DNA from: Phycisphaerales bacterium
GTDB taxonomy: Bacteria > Planctomycetota > Phycisphaerae > UBA1845 > Fen-1342
Reading direction: 5' to 3'
Assembly (NCBI GenBank): GCA_022839625.1
Contig: JALHJL010000035.1
Span: forward strand, 1 to 54,876
Length of the DNA stretch: 54,876 nt
The notes under the pieces are model-generated. The model saw only the letters and a list, made by a program, of their open reading frames with translations, had not been told where the DNA came from and did no database searches. The translations under genes were made by a program, and so were the position numbers. The number at the start of each line of letters is the position of its first letter. Position 1 is the stretch's first letter. Below, piece by piece: positions 8,211 through 17,173 of the stretch.

Positions 8211-8819
8211 ATGAACCGTCGTCACGCCGTTGCAATCGCCGCCGTCGTCACGTTTCTGTTGCCGCTGCTGGCCGGTCAGGGTGCCGCCGAGGCCCCCAAG
8301 GAAGGACAGGGTCCGGAGACCTACCGGATCGACGCCGTCCATTCCAGCAACTGCTTCCGCATCAAGCACATGAACGTGGCCTGGTTCTACGGCCGCTTCA
8401 ACGAGCTGGAGGGCACGATCGTGTACAGCGAAGCCGACCCGGCGGCGTGCTCGTTTGACGTCCGCATCAAGGCCGACAGCATCGACACGAACAATGCCGA
8501 CCGTGACAAGCACCTCAAGTCCGCCGATTTCTTCGAGGTCGAGAAGTACCCCGAACTCACCTTCAAGAGCCGCAGCGCGAAGAAGCTGGCGGAAAGTACT
8601 CTCGAGGTGACCGGCGACCTGACGCTCCACGGCGTAACCAAGCCGCTCACCGTCAAGATCGAGCACACGGGCTCCGGTCCGGGGATGAGAGGTGAACACC
8701 GGGCCGGCTTCGAGACGACCTTCGAGATCAAGCGCACCGACTACGGCATGACGAAGCTGCTCGGCGGCGTCGGCGACGAGGTGCGCATTACCGTGAGCCT
8801 CGAGGCCGTGCGGCAGTAG
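8211..8819 (+). CDS. YceI-family secreted lipid-binding protein
   Basis: 202 residues from the ATG at 8211 (GGGAGAG at 8201-8207). Residues 1-28 form a signal peptide with a long hydrophobic core ending AGQGAAEA. The mature part has the YceI lipocalin-like pattern: YRIDAVHSSNCFRIKHMNVA, then a strand ladder with ADSIDTNNADRDKHLKSADFF and DLTLHGVTKPLTVKIEHTG, ending in DYGMTKLLGGVGDEVRITVSLE. Such periplasmic barrels bind isoprenoids or other amphiphiles. The ligand cannot be told from the sequence. Confidence 0.92.
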   Translation: MNRRHAVAIAAVVTFLLPLLAGQGAAEAPKEGQGPETYRIDAVHSSNCFRIKHMNVAWFYGRFNELEGTIVYSEADPAACSFDVRIKADSIDTNNADRDKHLKSADFFEVEKYPELTFKSRSAKKLAESTLEVTGDLTLHGVTKPLTVKIEHTGSGPGMRGEHRAGFETTFEIKRTDYGMTKLLGGVGDEVRITVSLEAVRQ

Positions 8820-8853
8820 CGGCCGGTCCCGGAGTCGGGCCCGGAACACAGCG

Positions 8854-8943
8854 GCCCGTTGAAAGAGAGGACGGGCACCGCGGGAGAGCCGTGCAGGGCT
8901 ACCGCGAAGACCCGCCGGCGCGGAGCCAGTCCCTTATTTCGAC
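8854..8943. repeat. Dispersed repeat family A, copy 1
   Basis: Begins GCCCGTTGAAAGAGAGGACG and, read on the minus strand, contains GGGACTGGCTCCGCGCCGG and later CGCGGTGCCCGT. The same blocks in the same order occur at 52387-52480 on the plus strand, making this an inverted second copy. The ends carry TTGAAA/TTTCAAC-type inverted termini. No reading frame is conserved between copies. Confidence 0.75.
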
Positions 8944-8983
8944 GCACACATAGCAGCCGGCCGCGCGTTGGCCAGAACAGGCC

Positions 8984-9024
8984 GGACGGCCGGCTCGCCC
9001 TGAGTCAGGGCGGGCCGACCGTCC
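8984..9024 (-). terminator. Strong hairpin downstream of the Gly-rich dockerin-tailed gene
   Basis: GGACGG at 8984 pairs with CCGTCC at 9019, enclosing CGCCCTGA/TCAGGGCG, so almost the whole element is one long stem. It lies about 50 bases past the stop at 9074 of the minus-strand gene. No U-tract follows, so it may be a 3'-end-stabilising hairpin rather than a classical terminator. Confidence 0.55.
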
Positions 9025-9073
9025 ATATGTTCGCCGACAGGGTTGCCCGCGTACCGCCGTGGTACGCCGCGGC

Positions 9074-10831
9074 CTATTGGCCCAGCAGGAGCGTGACGAA
9101 GGGGTTGATGTCGCCGAAGTCCGTCCAGCCATCGTCGTTGATGTCGCCGTTCAGCCAGTCGCAACCGGGAAACGCTTCCATGTAGGCCATCATATCGGTC
9201 ACCGCGAGCACGAACGGGTTGATGTCACGGAAATTCACCACGGCGTCGCAATTCATGTCGCCCAGGTGCGGGTTCGGAGGCGGCGTGCAGGCTCCTCTCT
9301 CGTAGTAGATCTCAGTGTCCGGCGGGCACAAATCCTCCAACGTCAGCTCATCGGGCGAGAGGACCAGCCCGCAGGCGTACACCACGGGAGCATCGATGAC
9401 GACGACCCCGGGCTCCATGTTCTGTAGCACGATCACGCCGTCGTATCCGGCGATCAGATACACCTCCGTGTCCGCCTGGATTGCATAGGGGGAGAGGCCG
9501 TCCAGGATCATCTCCCCAGCGGGGTCGCAGCGCACCACGACCAAGTCGCCGCTCAAGTAATCGTCCTGTTCCCCACCGGCCCCCGGGCCGGTGAGCAACA
9601 CGGCCTCGGCGGCGCGCGCCGAAACGTTCCCCGGATGGGCGTCCGGGTTGCGCGCCCCGTTTCCCTTGTTGCCGGCCGTCTTGTTGCCCACTCGTTCCGC
9701 GATCCGCCCGCGTGTGTTGCAGCAGTCGCCTCCGCTGCCGCCGGTACCGGCAACCGCATCGCCACCGTTGCCTCCGAGTTCGATGCCGGTATTCTTCCAG
9801 CCGCCATCTCCGGCATCCATACCGGCGAACCCGCCTCGACCGCCGACAGCGGCGGCCCCGCCGCCGCCGTTGCCCCCCCGTCCGCCTTGCAGGATCGCGC
9901 CGTCCAAGTTCCGCGTGGCGGGGCCGATGACACAGGCGTTGCCGCCAACGCCACCATCCCCGTTTCCATCTCCGTCGCCGCCTCGACCGCCCTCGACGAG
10001 ACCCTCTTCTCCATCCGCCTTCTGGTTTATCGCCAGACCTGTCTTCGCGGAGATTGTCGCATGGCCGCCGTCCCCGCCATCGGCGCCGCCACCTGCGGCG
10101 GCATGTCCACCGTTGCCGCCCTGCATCTTCCCCGTATTCCACGCGTCGACGCCCTCGAGCGTCGCGGCGCCGCCGTCCCCGCCTCGGCCGGCCGCGAACC
10201 CGTTGCCGCCGTTGCCCCCCCGTATGAGACCCTCGTTGTCCGCGTCAAACTTTGACGAGCGGAGTACGGCGCTGCCGCCGGGCGCACCAGCGACGGCGCC
10301 AGCGATACCGTCTGCGCCGTTGCCGCCCCGGAGTGTCCCGAGGTTCCAGGCGCCTGCCGCGCCGTTTCCCTCGAGTTCGACGCAGCCGCCCGCCGGGTGG
10401 CCGGCCGCACGGTTCCCGTCAGCGCCGAGCACCGCGTTGTGCTTCCCGATGTAAAGGGCGTGCTTCGCCACGAGGAAGCTGACGTCGAAGACCCCCATGC
10501 CCGAATCCGCCTTGATGATTACACCCTTGCCCTCCGCGGCGTCAAAAACGTGCAACCGATCGAGCCTCTTCGGAGCGGGTGCGGTGATCTTGATCGTGTA
10601 CGACGGGTCTCCCGGCGAGATCCTCACTTCGTCTTTCGGGTTTTCCCCTGGGAACGGGTGCTCGCCCGGGGGTACCTCGCCCTCGACGTTCCACTTCGCA
10701 GGATCTTCCCAGTCCCCGTCGCCGCCTTTCCAGTTGAACTTAAGGGGGTCCCGTTCGGGGTCCGCTTGGACCGGTCCGCAGATCCAGCCCAGGCCCACAA
10801 TCATGACGAGCGTCGCAAGTGTCTTGTACAT
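9074..10831 (-). CDS. Secreted Gly-rich repeat protein with C-terminal dockerin-like EF-hand pair
   Basis: 585 residues from the ATG at 10831, preceded by AGGAG; the signal peptide is MYKTLATLVMIVGLGWICG. Residues about 130-400 are dominated by GGNGG/GGDGG steps of the PE_PGRS or RTX-like low-complexity kind, interrupted by short hydrophobic strands, which suggests a beta-solenoid. The last 65 residues hold two calcium-loop-like motifs, GDMNCDAVVNFRDINPFV and GDINDDGWTDFGDINPFV, separated by a FPGCDWLN hinge. This resembles a type I dockerin pair and recurs at 17301-18572 and 54841-54876. It is probably a surface or cell-wall-associated protein; binding partner unknown. Confidence 0.8.
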   Translation of the reverse strand: MYKTLATLVMIVGLGWICGPVQADPERDPLKFNWKGGDGDWEDPAKWNVEGEVPPGEHPFPGENPKDEVRISPGDPSYTIKITAPAPKRLDRLHVFDAAEGKGVIIKADSGMGVFDVSFLVAKHALYIGKHNAVLGADGNRAAGHPAGGCVELEGNGAAGAWNLGTLRGGNGADGIAGAVAGAPGGSAVLRSSKFDADNEGLIRGGNGGNGFAAGRGGDGGAATLEGVDAWNTGKMQGGNGGHAAAGGGADGGDGGHATISAKTGLAINQKADGEEGLVEGGRGGDGDGNGDGGVGGNACVIGPATRNLDGAILQGGRGGNGGGGAAAVGGRGGFAGMDAGDGGWKNTGIELGGNGGDAVAGTGGSGGDCCNTRGRIAERVGNKTAGNKGNGARNPDAHPGNVSARAAEAVLLTGPGAGGEQDDYLSGDLVVVRCDPAGEMILDGLSPYAIQADTEVYLIAGYDGVIVLQNMEPGVVVIDAPVVYACGLVLSPDELTLEDLCPPDTEIYYERGACTPPPNPHLGDMNCDAVVNFRDINPFVLAVTDMMAYMEAFPGCDWLNGDINDDGWTDFGDINPFVTLLLGQ

Positions 10832-11127
10832 GGGTTTCACTCCTGAGTTCATCGAAGCCCTCGGTTCGGCCGCGGCCACCACGGTCGCGTCTCTACTGGC
10901 AGTTGGCGCCGCGCGGGGACGATCTTTCGCGCCCCGGGCCGCTTCTGTGCGGCGAGGGTCCCCGGCTCCGCAGCGGCCGCGCGTGCGGACAGGGGCCTGT
11001 TTCGGCTGGACCCGCCGGCCCCGAAGGGCTATTCTGGCGCTTATCGGGCCGCGCGTGTCCCGAGTTGTTCCGCGCGGGCCGTCGCTGCTCGGGCCGTTTG
11101 AACGCAGATCGGGCTCAGAGACGATCC

Positions 11128-11748
11128 ATGCCCGAAGACGCCGGCGGGTTGAGGCTCTCGACCGTGACGAGCACGCTGCTGCTCGAGGGCCTGCGAACCG
11201 CGCACAACCAGACGATCTGGCAGCAATACGTCGACCGCTACCGCCCCGTGCTCATCGCCCACGCCCGCCGCGTGGGCGTTTCCGCGGCGGACGCGGAGGA
11301 CGTGGCCCAGGAATCGCTGGCCGCCTTCTGCCAGGCGTACCGGGCGGGGAAGTACGAGCGTGAGAAGGGCCGTCTGCGCGACTGGTTTTTCGGGATCGCC
11401 CGCAACCAGCTCCGCAACTGGTGCCGCCGCCGGGGCGAGCGCGAAATCCGCGTCGTCGGCCCCGGTGAAGAGAGCGCGATCCTGCGCGGAATCCCCGGCG
11501 AGGACATGTGGGCGCAGGCCTGGGAACAGGAGTGGCGGGACGCGGTCCTGAGGCAATGCCTCGAAGAGGTCCGCGGCGAGGTAGACGCGAAGACGTTTTC
11601 GGCCTTCGAGCTCTTTGCATCCCAGGGCCTTCCGGCCCAGCAGGTCGCCGAGCGCCTCGGGATGTCCGCCAACGCCGTGTTCATCGCGAAACACCGCGTG
11701 CTGCGCCGCATCCGGGAGCTGCTGCCGGAGATGGAGGCAATCTGGTAG
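11128..11748 (+). CDS. ECF RNA polymerase sigma factor
   Basis: 206 residues from the ATG at 11128. Region 2 is seen as RPVLIAHARRVGVSAADAEDVAQESLAAFCQAY with RLRDWFFGIARNQLRNW (core-polymerase and -10 binding), and region 4 as QQVAERLGMSANAVFIAKHRVLRRI (helix-turn-helix for -35 binding). An acidic linker joins them. The next gene downstream, 119 bases away, encodes a kinase whose N-terminus carries an anti-sigma-like zinc motif, which suggests that the pair forms one signalling module. Target promoters cannot be named from this window. Confidence 0.9.
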   Translation: MPEDAGGLRLSTVTSTLLLEGLRTAHNQTIWQQYVDRYRPVLIAHARRVGVSAADAEDVAQESLAAFCQAYRAGKYEREKGRLRDWFFGIARNQLRNWCRRRGEREIRVVGPGEESAILRGIPGEDMWAQAWEQEWRDAVLRQCLEEVRGEVDAKTFSAFELFASQGLPAQQVAERLGMSANAVFIAKHRVLRRIRELLPEMEAIW

Positions 11749-11867
11749 GTCCGGGGAGGGGCGGATGAGAAAGGTTACGCGGACGATCGGCCAATAGCCT
11801 ATGACAGCTCGTTGGTCGTCGCAGTGGTACGCGCTGCGTCGCGGCACGCAGTACACGGGACCGGGTC

Positions 11868-14381
11868 ATGTGCCCATCGGTGGAACAACTGGAGCGGTAC
11901 AGCTCCGCCGGCTGTAAGGCCGCGGAGGCAACCGAGATCGAAGTACACCTGCGCTCCTGCGCCGGCTGTCGATCGTGGGTGGACGAAGCCCGCGCGGACG
12001 ACAGCGTGCTGGGCGACGTGCTTCGCGTCTTGTCGCAGAAGCCGGTAGCGACATCCGAAAGACCGCCCAAGGCCCCGCTGACCATCGGCCGTTACCAGGT
12101 GATCCGCCAGATCGGCGAAGGCGGCATGGGCATCGTCTACGAGGCCGAGCAGGCCAATCCGCACCGCCGCGTGGCCCTCAAGCTCATGCGGCCGATGGTG
12201 CTTGGAGCCGCGGCCCTGCGCCGTTTCGAGTACGAAAGCGAGTTTCTCGGACGCCTGCACCACTCGGGCATCGCCCAGGTCTACGAAGCCGGGACGGCGG
12301 ACACGGGCTACGGCCCCCAGCCGTTCTTCGCCATGGAGCTGGTGACCGGGCGGCCGCTGACCGAGAGCGCAGTTGCCGGGGGCTGGACCCTTCGGCGGCG
12401 GCTGGCAGCCTTCGTCAAGGTGTGCGAGGCGGTCGACCACGCCCACCAGAAGGGCGTCATCCACCGCGACCTGAAGCCGAGCAACATCCTGGTGGATGAG
12501 CTGGGGGAACCGAAGGTCCTGGATTTCGGCGTGGCACGGGCCACCGACCCGGCCGCCGCGACGCTCACCGGCACAGGCCAGATCGTCGGCACGCTGCCGT
12601 ACATGAGCCCGGAGCAGGTGGCCGGCAACCCGCAGGCGCTCGACACGCGGTCGGACGTGTACTCGCTGGGCGTGATCCTGTACGAGTTGCTGGCCGGCGA
12701 GTTGCCGTACGACGTGACGGACAAGCCCTTGGCCGAGATGGTGCGCGCCGTTCGCGAGCAGGAGCCGCCGCGGCTGGGAACGGTCCAGCCCGCCTTCGCG
12801 GGCGACGTGGAGCTGATCGTCGCCAAGGCTCTGGAGAAAGCCCCCAGCCAACGCTATCAGTCCGCGTCGGCCTTGGCCGCGGACATCGAGCGCTACCTGC
12901 GCGACGAGCCGATTGCCGCGCGGCCGGCGAGCACCTGGTACCAGGTGCAGAAGTTCGCGCGCCGCAATCGGGCACTCGTCCGCGGCCTGGGTCTGGCCGC
13001 CACGTGCCTGCTGCTGGGCGTGATCGGCACGACGTGGCAGGCGGTCCGTGCACGGTCGGCGGAAAAGGTCGCCCGGACGCAGCGCGACCACGCGCTGGCG
13101 GCGCAATCGAAGTCCGAACGAATTCGCGCGTACCTTCAGGACATGTTGACCTCGTTGGGTCCCGTGGCGGGCAGTGGCTCCGAGATCCCGGTTCGCAGCG
13201 TCCTGGACCGGGCGCGGACGAAGCTCGAAACCGAGTTGAGCGACGCCCCATTGGTGGCGGCGGCCGTGCGCAGCACACTCGGCAACAGCTACGTTTCTCT
13301 GGGCCTGTATGCCGACGCCGAGCCGTTGCTCCAGGAGGCGCTCCGTGCCCGCCGCGGGTTGCTGGGCGACGCGCACCCGGACGTCGCCGCCAGCCTGAAC
13401 GACCTGGCCGCTCTGCGCCAGGCGCAGGGCAACTACACGGAGGCCGAGCGCGGCTATCGGCTGGCCCTGTTGATCCTGGGGCAGCGCGGGGAATCGGCGG
13501 AGGCCCTGGCCCTGACGCTCAACAAGCTGGGCGGCCTGTTGGTCGCCACGCGGCAGTACGATGAGGCCGAGCGCCTCATTCGCGAAGCCCTCGTCCGGCA
13601 GCGAACCCAGCTCGCCCGGGACCACCCCCACCTGGCTGGAACGCTCAACAACCTGGCCTGGGTCTACCACAACCGCGGGAACCTGGCCGAGGCCGAACAG
13701 CTCTACCGCGACGCGCTTGCCATGCGCCGACGGCTGTACGGCGACGAGCACCCCGACGTCGCGCTCAGCCTCGACAACCTGGCCGGCGTGCTGGCCCTCC
13801 AGGGGCGCGAGGCCGAGGCGGAGGAGTCTTACCGCGCGGCCCTGGCAATCCGCCGCCACATCCTGGGCACCGAGCACGCCGACGTTGCGACCAGCCTGCA
13901 CTACCTGGGGTGGCTGGTGCGTTGTGCGGGGCGCTACGACGAAGCGAAGGTGCTGCTGCACGAAGCGCTCGAAATCCGCCGCCGCGTGCTGCCGCGCGAG
14001 CACCCGGACATCGGCCGCACCCTCTGCCTGCTCGGCTGGGCGCTGGTCGACGCGGGGGAACCCGCGGCCGGCGAGCCCCTGCTGCGCGAGAGCCTCGCTC
14101 ATGATCCGGCAGCGCTGCGTGACGGCACATGGATGAGCGCACCGGTGGCGGAGAGCGTGCTGGGAGCCTGTTTGGCGGCCCAGGGCCGGTCCTCGGAAGC
14201 GGAGCCGTATCTCACGCACTGCTACCCGCGCATCGTCGAGATTCACGGGCCGGCGCACGCCCGGACCGCGGAAGCCGTCGAGCGCCTCGTTTCCTTCTAT
14301 GAGCAGTTGGGGAACGCCGAGCAAGCCGCACGCTGGCGCGACAAGCGCTCGCCCGCGGCGGCCCTGCGGCCAGCACGGTGA
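11868..14381 (+). CDS. Ser/Thr protein kinase with N-terminal zinc anti-sigma motif, one TM segment and TPR repeats
   Basis: 837 residues. Residues 27-34 read HLRSCAGC, the HX3CX2C zinc site of ZAS anti-sigma domains, preceded by SVEQLERYSSAGCKAAEATEI. The kinase domain spans about 75-345: glycine loop IGEGGMGIVYEA, VALKLM lysine, HRDLKPSN catalytic loop near 199, DFGVA near 219, and YMSPEQVAG. A single membrane segment (LGLAATCLLLGVIGTTW) lies near 375-392, and at least six kinesin-light-chain-type TPR units follow to residue 745 (for example SLNDLAALRQAQGNYTEAE). The kinase is expected inside and the TPR part outside the membrane. It is coupled by position to the ECF sigma gene and may hold or phosphorylate that sigma factor. 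Confidence 0.9.
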   Translation: MCPSVEQLERYSSAGCKAAEATEIEVHLRSCAGCRSWVDEARADDSVLGDVLRVLSQKPVATSERPPKAPLTIGRYQVIRQIGEGGMGIVYEAEQANPHRRVALKLMRPMVLGAAALRRFEYESEFLGRLHHSGIAQVYEAGTADTGYGPQPFFAMELVTGRPLTESAVAGGWTLRRRLAAFVKVCEAVDHAHQKGVIHRDLKPSNILVDELGEPKVLDFGVARATDPAAATLTGTGQIVGTLPYMSPEQVAGNPQALDTRSDVYSLGVILYELLAGELPYDVTDKPLAEMVRAVREQEPPRLGTVQPAFAGDVELIVAKALEKAPSQRYQSASALAADIERYLRDEPIAARPASTWYQVQKFARRNRALVRGLGLAATCLLLGVIGTTWQAVRARSAEKVARTQRDHALAAQSKSERIRAYLQDMLTSLGPVAGSGSEIPVRSVLDRARTKLETELSDAPLVAAAVRSTLGNSYVSLGLYADAEPLLQEALRARRGLLGDAHPDVAASLNDLAALRQAQGNYTEAERGYRLALLILGQRGESAEALALTLNKLGGLLVATRQYDEAERLIREALVRQRTQLARDHPHLAGTLNNLAWVYHNRGNLAEAEQLYRDALAMRRRLYGDEHPDVALSLDNLAGVLALQGREAEAEESYRAALAIRRHILGTEHADVATSLHYLGWLVRCAGRYDEAKVLLHEALEIRRRVLPREHPDIGRTLCLLGWALVDAGEPAAGEPLLRESLAHDPAALRDGTWMSAPVAESVLGACLAAQGRSSEAEPYLTHCYPRIVEIHGPAHARTAEAVERLVSFYEQLGNAEQAARWRDKRSPAAALRPAR

Positions 14382-14456
14382 ACCGCAGGTCGCTCCCCGG
14401 CCGGACCAGCGCGGCACACGCTGTCCGCCTCGCTGCGGGAACCAGAATGGCACACA

Positions 14457-14481
14457 GGACCGGCGCAGCGCCGGCGGGTCC
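14457..14481 (+). terminator. Hairpin after the kinase gene
   Basis: GGCGC and GCGCC meet around a single A, flanked by GGAC/GTCC, about 75 bases past the kinase stop. No T-run follows. Possible transcript end. Confidence 0.35.
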
Positions 14482-14525
14482 GCGCGGCGAGCGCTTGGGC
14501 CAATGGTGATCTGCACCGGCGAGCT

Positions 14526-14531
14526 TACAAT
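14526..14531 (+). promoter_or_regulatory. TACAAT -10 element ahead of the MetH-activation-like gene
   Basis: TACAAT lies 36 bases before the GTG at 14568 with no clear -35; same arrangement as at 8167. Confidence 0.4.
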
Positions 14532-14567
14532 GCGATTGAGCCCGAGGCTGTCACGCACCGCGCGATT

Positions 14568-15365
14568 GTGCATCAGGAGCACGTGCCAACGAACCCGAAC
14601 ACTCCGCCGCCCGTCTCGGCCGTAGACAGAGCCGTCGCCGGTGGCGTGCTGCATTTCGAGCCGATCCAGCCGGACCGCGAGCAGGTCTGCCGGCTCGTGC
14701 AACTGCGGCCGGGCCGCGGGAATCATCGGCGCTGGTTCGACACCGTCGATGAGCTGCTGGGCACGTTGCCGCGGCTGATGCGGCCGCGCGGCGTGTATCG
14801 GATCGACGAGGTCGCCGCCCTGGAGCCGCACCGGCTCGTGTTGCGGTCCGGGACGACGTTCGAGGGCGGGTTCGGATCTACCTTTTCGCACGCCCGCCTG
14901 GTCGCGACGTTCATTGTCACGATCGGCTCGGCGGTCGAGCGGCTGAGCCGTGGCTGGCTGCGGGCCGGCAAGATCATGCCGGGCACGATTGCCGACGCGA
15001 TCGCGTCCGAGGCAGTGCCGGTGGCGGAAGCATGTCTCCGGGCCGAGGTTCGTGCCTGGGCCCAGGCCCGCGGGCTCGACATCACGCCTTCGTACAGCCC
15101 CGGCTACTGCGGGATGAACATCCGTCAACAAATCCCGCTCTTCACCAGCCTGCCGGCGCGCGAGATCAACGTCCGGCTTACCACGAGCTGCCTGATGCTG
15201 CCAATCAAGTCGGTCTCCGGGCTGATCGGCATCGGGCCGGCGGACAAGGTGGATCCCCACGGCTTCCCGTGCGAAGCGTGCGATCATCCGGACTGCGTCC
15301 AACGCCGGGCACCGTTCGTGAGCGATCCGGCGGTTCGTCGGCGGGGGGTCGCCCGGGCGCCGTGA
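14568..15365 (+). CDS. Stand-alone MetH activation (SAM-binding) domain-like protein
   Basis: 265 residues from GTG 14568; an in-frame GTG at 14583 is an alternative start. The core SYSPGYCGMNIRQQIPLF, with INVRLTTSCLMLPIKSVSG and LIGIGPADKV, matches the reactivation domain of cobalamin-dependent methionine synthase, where it binds AdoMet next to the corrin. It continues into a Cys cluster FPCEACDHPDC that could bind a metal. The upstream half (FEGGFGSTFSHARLVATFIVTIGSAVERL, ending AIASEAVPVAEA) matches the helical part of the same fold. No methionine synthase or cobalamin protein is nearby. It may reactivate a split MetH or another corrinoid protein; this is inferred from the fold only. Confidence 0.75.
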   Translation: MHQEHVPTNPNTPPPVSAVDRAVAGGVLHFEPIQPDREQVCRLVQLRPGRGNHRRWFDTVDELLGTLPRLMRPRGVYRIDEVAALEPHRLVLRSGTTFEGGFGSTFSHARLVATFIVTIGSAVERLSRGWLRAGKIMPGTIADAIASEAVPVAEACLRAEVRAWAQARGLDITPSYSPGYCGMNIRQQIPLFTSLPAREINVRLTTSCLMLPIKSVSGLIGIGPADKVDPHGFPCEACDHPDCVQRRAPFVSDPAVRRRGVARAP

Positions 15366-15426
15366 GCCCGGACGGAGCCGGTGGCTCGTACCACTGCCGG
15401 TCGGTGCGCAACGGCGTAGGATTTGG

Positions 15427-15432
15427 TAGAAT
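15427..15432 (+). promoter_or_regulatory. TAGAAT -10 element ahead of clpS
   Basis: TAGAAT lies 31 bases before the clpS ATG. No clear -35 is visible. Confidence 0.4.
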
Positions 15433-15463
15433 CGGGATTGCGCCTGACGTGGAGGCCGACTGC

Positions 15464-15751
15464 ATGGTTGAGGGAGCGACGCGTCCGCAGACAGTGCCGG
15501 AGCAGCAGACGTCGACGTTGCCGCCGTACCGGGTGATCCTCCACAACGACGACGTGAACACGTTTGAGCACGTGATCCGCACGCTGCTGGAGCTGACGCC
15601 GCTGAAGGAGCCGGAGGCCGTGGCCCGGACGATCGAGGCCCACGAGACGGGGTGCAGCCTGTTGCTGGTGACGCACAAGGAGCGCGCCGAGCTGTACGTC
15701 GAGCAGTTTGCCTCGAAGCGTCTGACGGTCACCTGCGAGCCCGACGAGTAG
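15464..15751 (+). CDS. clpS: ATP-dependent Clp protease adaptor ClpS
   Basis: 95 residues from the ATG at 15464, with GGAGG at 15451-15455. ClpS delivers N-degron substrates to ClpAP. The motif PPYRVILHNDDVNTFEHVI is the N-end-binding face (NDD plus following helix), and HETGCSLLLVTHKERAELY is the conserved second helix-strand. clpA, usually adjacent, is not here. Confidence 0.93.
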   Translation: MVEGATRPQTVPEQQTSTLPPYRVILHNDDVNTFEHVIRTLLELTPLKEPEAVARTIEAHETGCSLLLVTHKERAELYVEQFASKRLTVTCEPDE

Positions 15752-15895
15752 AGCCCGGCCCAGGACTCCCCGCCGTTGCACAAAGAGGCCGGCGAGAGGG
15801 GCACAGGGCTCGGCGCCCGGCCGCCCCTCGACCGGATCTCTCCCACCCTCTCTCTGCACGTTCCGGCTCGCCAACGCTTGCCGGCGGCGATTCGC

Positions 15896-16522
15896 TTACC
15901 GGCGGCGCACCAGCAGACCGGCGAGAGCCAGGCCGCAGAGCGCCGTCGGCTCGGGGGCCAGAACCACCGTGTCGACCGGGCCAAACCAGCAGCCTTGCTG
16001 GAAAGGACCGGAGCCATTCAGCCGCAGATTATCGAATGGCACGCCGGACACCACCAGCGTGTAGTGGTGCACGGGCGGGCGTGGCAGGATCGTAATGCTG
16101 GCGCTGTTCACCAGTTGGGTGCCCAAGTAGGCTTCCAGCGTGACCGTGTTACCGCCGACCGGGCTGAAGTCCCACAATTCCAGCGAGGCATAAGTCCTTA
16201 TCCCGCCAAGCACCGGCCTGAAACGGAACTCGCCGCAGCGGAAGAACCCAGTCAGGGGCCCGATCTGCAGAATCGTCCAGGAGAGGGCGTTCGGGGACGT
16301 GAAGTATGGGGCGAACTCCCCCAGGTTCTCGGAGGCCCACTCGATTCCGAACCAGGGATTCGGGTCCACGCGATTATCCAGGCCGTAGAAGTAGATTCCG
16401 CCGTTCGTAAATGTCTCGCCAATCCAGTCTTCGCTGAGGTTGTCGAAATTGGCGATCTCGCCGAGTGCGGTCCCCGCCCAAAGGCCGCAGACGGCAATGG
16501 ACAGCACTCCTATTCTGGGCAT
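15896..16522 (-). CDS. PEP-CTERM sorted exported protein
   Basis: 208 residues from the ATG at 16522, preceded by GAGATGAGGA. N-terminal signal peptide MPRIGVLSIAVCGLWAGTALG. The protein ends APEPTALCGLALAGLLVRRR: the PEP box, a short hydrophobic stretch and an Arg-rich tail, which is the exosortase recognition signal. The body (IANFDNLSEDWIGETFTNGG and later VTLEAYLGTQLVNSASITIL) looks like a single beta-sandwich domain. Its destination is expected to be the outer surface or matrix after exosortase cleavage. Confidence 0.85.
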   Translation of the reverse strand: MPRIGVLSIAVCGLWAGTALGEIANFDNLSEDWIGETFTNGGIYFYGLDNRVDPNPWFGIEWASENLGEFAPYFTSPNALSWTILQIGPLTGFFRCGEFRFRPVLGGIRTYASLELWDFSPVGGNTVTLEAYLGTQLVNSASITILPRPPVHHYTLVVSGVPFDNLRLNGSGPFQQGCWFGPVDTVVLAPEPTALCGLALAGLLVRRR

Positions 16523-16803
16523 TCCTCATCTCCAAAATGCACACGGTCCCATCCTGCCCGTGGGAACGCCCCACGGACACGAGCACTCAAGAATCGAGCA
16601 GTCGCAGCATCGCGCCGGACGCTCGGTTGAACTCGGAATCGGCGCACGTGACGCCCGCACCAACGCCGGCAGAGTGCACGGCCAACCACGCCGCGCTTGA
16701 GCACGCGGATATCTGCCCTTACTCCGGGAACACACTGCAGTTGGGCTTGGTACTGGGCCTTGATGAGCCGCAGACCGTGCCCACGGCAAGGCGACACGGT
16801 GAG

Positions 16804-16835
16804 ACTCCTCACTCCTCAGACTCCTCACTCCTCAG
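16804..16835. repeat. 16-base tandem duplication
   Basis: ACTCCTCACTCCTCAG occurs twice back to back (16804-16819 and 16820-16835) with no mismatch. Confidence 0.95.
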
Positions 16836-17173
16836 ACGTGCATTCTATCGAATCTTGCGGGGCTGGTTCAATGCCCATCAGCCGTATCCCGGGCGGCAAC
16901 ACGAGCGGGGTGTTCGCCGGCCGAGCGCTTGCGGCCCGCTTGTCGAGCCCGGCAGGCAGACGACCGCGACCTCCGCGTCCTGACCTGTTCCCGCAAGCCA
17001 CCCGAACCGCGGCCGGTTCCTGCGGATCCCGTCGCGCCACGCTCGTTGTGCGGCCCCCCGGCGGTCGGCCAAAGGGCGATCCAGGTCACGGTTGGCGCGC
17101 TAAAGCACCAGGTCGCGCGCAAATGCGGGAGCGGCACTGCGCCTGAGCAATGCCACTCCGGCGGGGAGCCATC

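Noticed and set aside
11799..15302. Very long minus-strand open frame (over 1100 codons) opposite the sigma-linked kinase
   Set aside because: Arg/Ala/Gly/Gln-rich composition without any domain, while the plus strand in the same place encodes clear kinase and TPR motifs. It is an antisense shadow of high-GC coding DNA.
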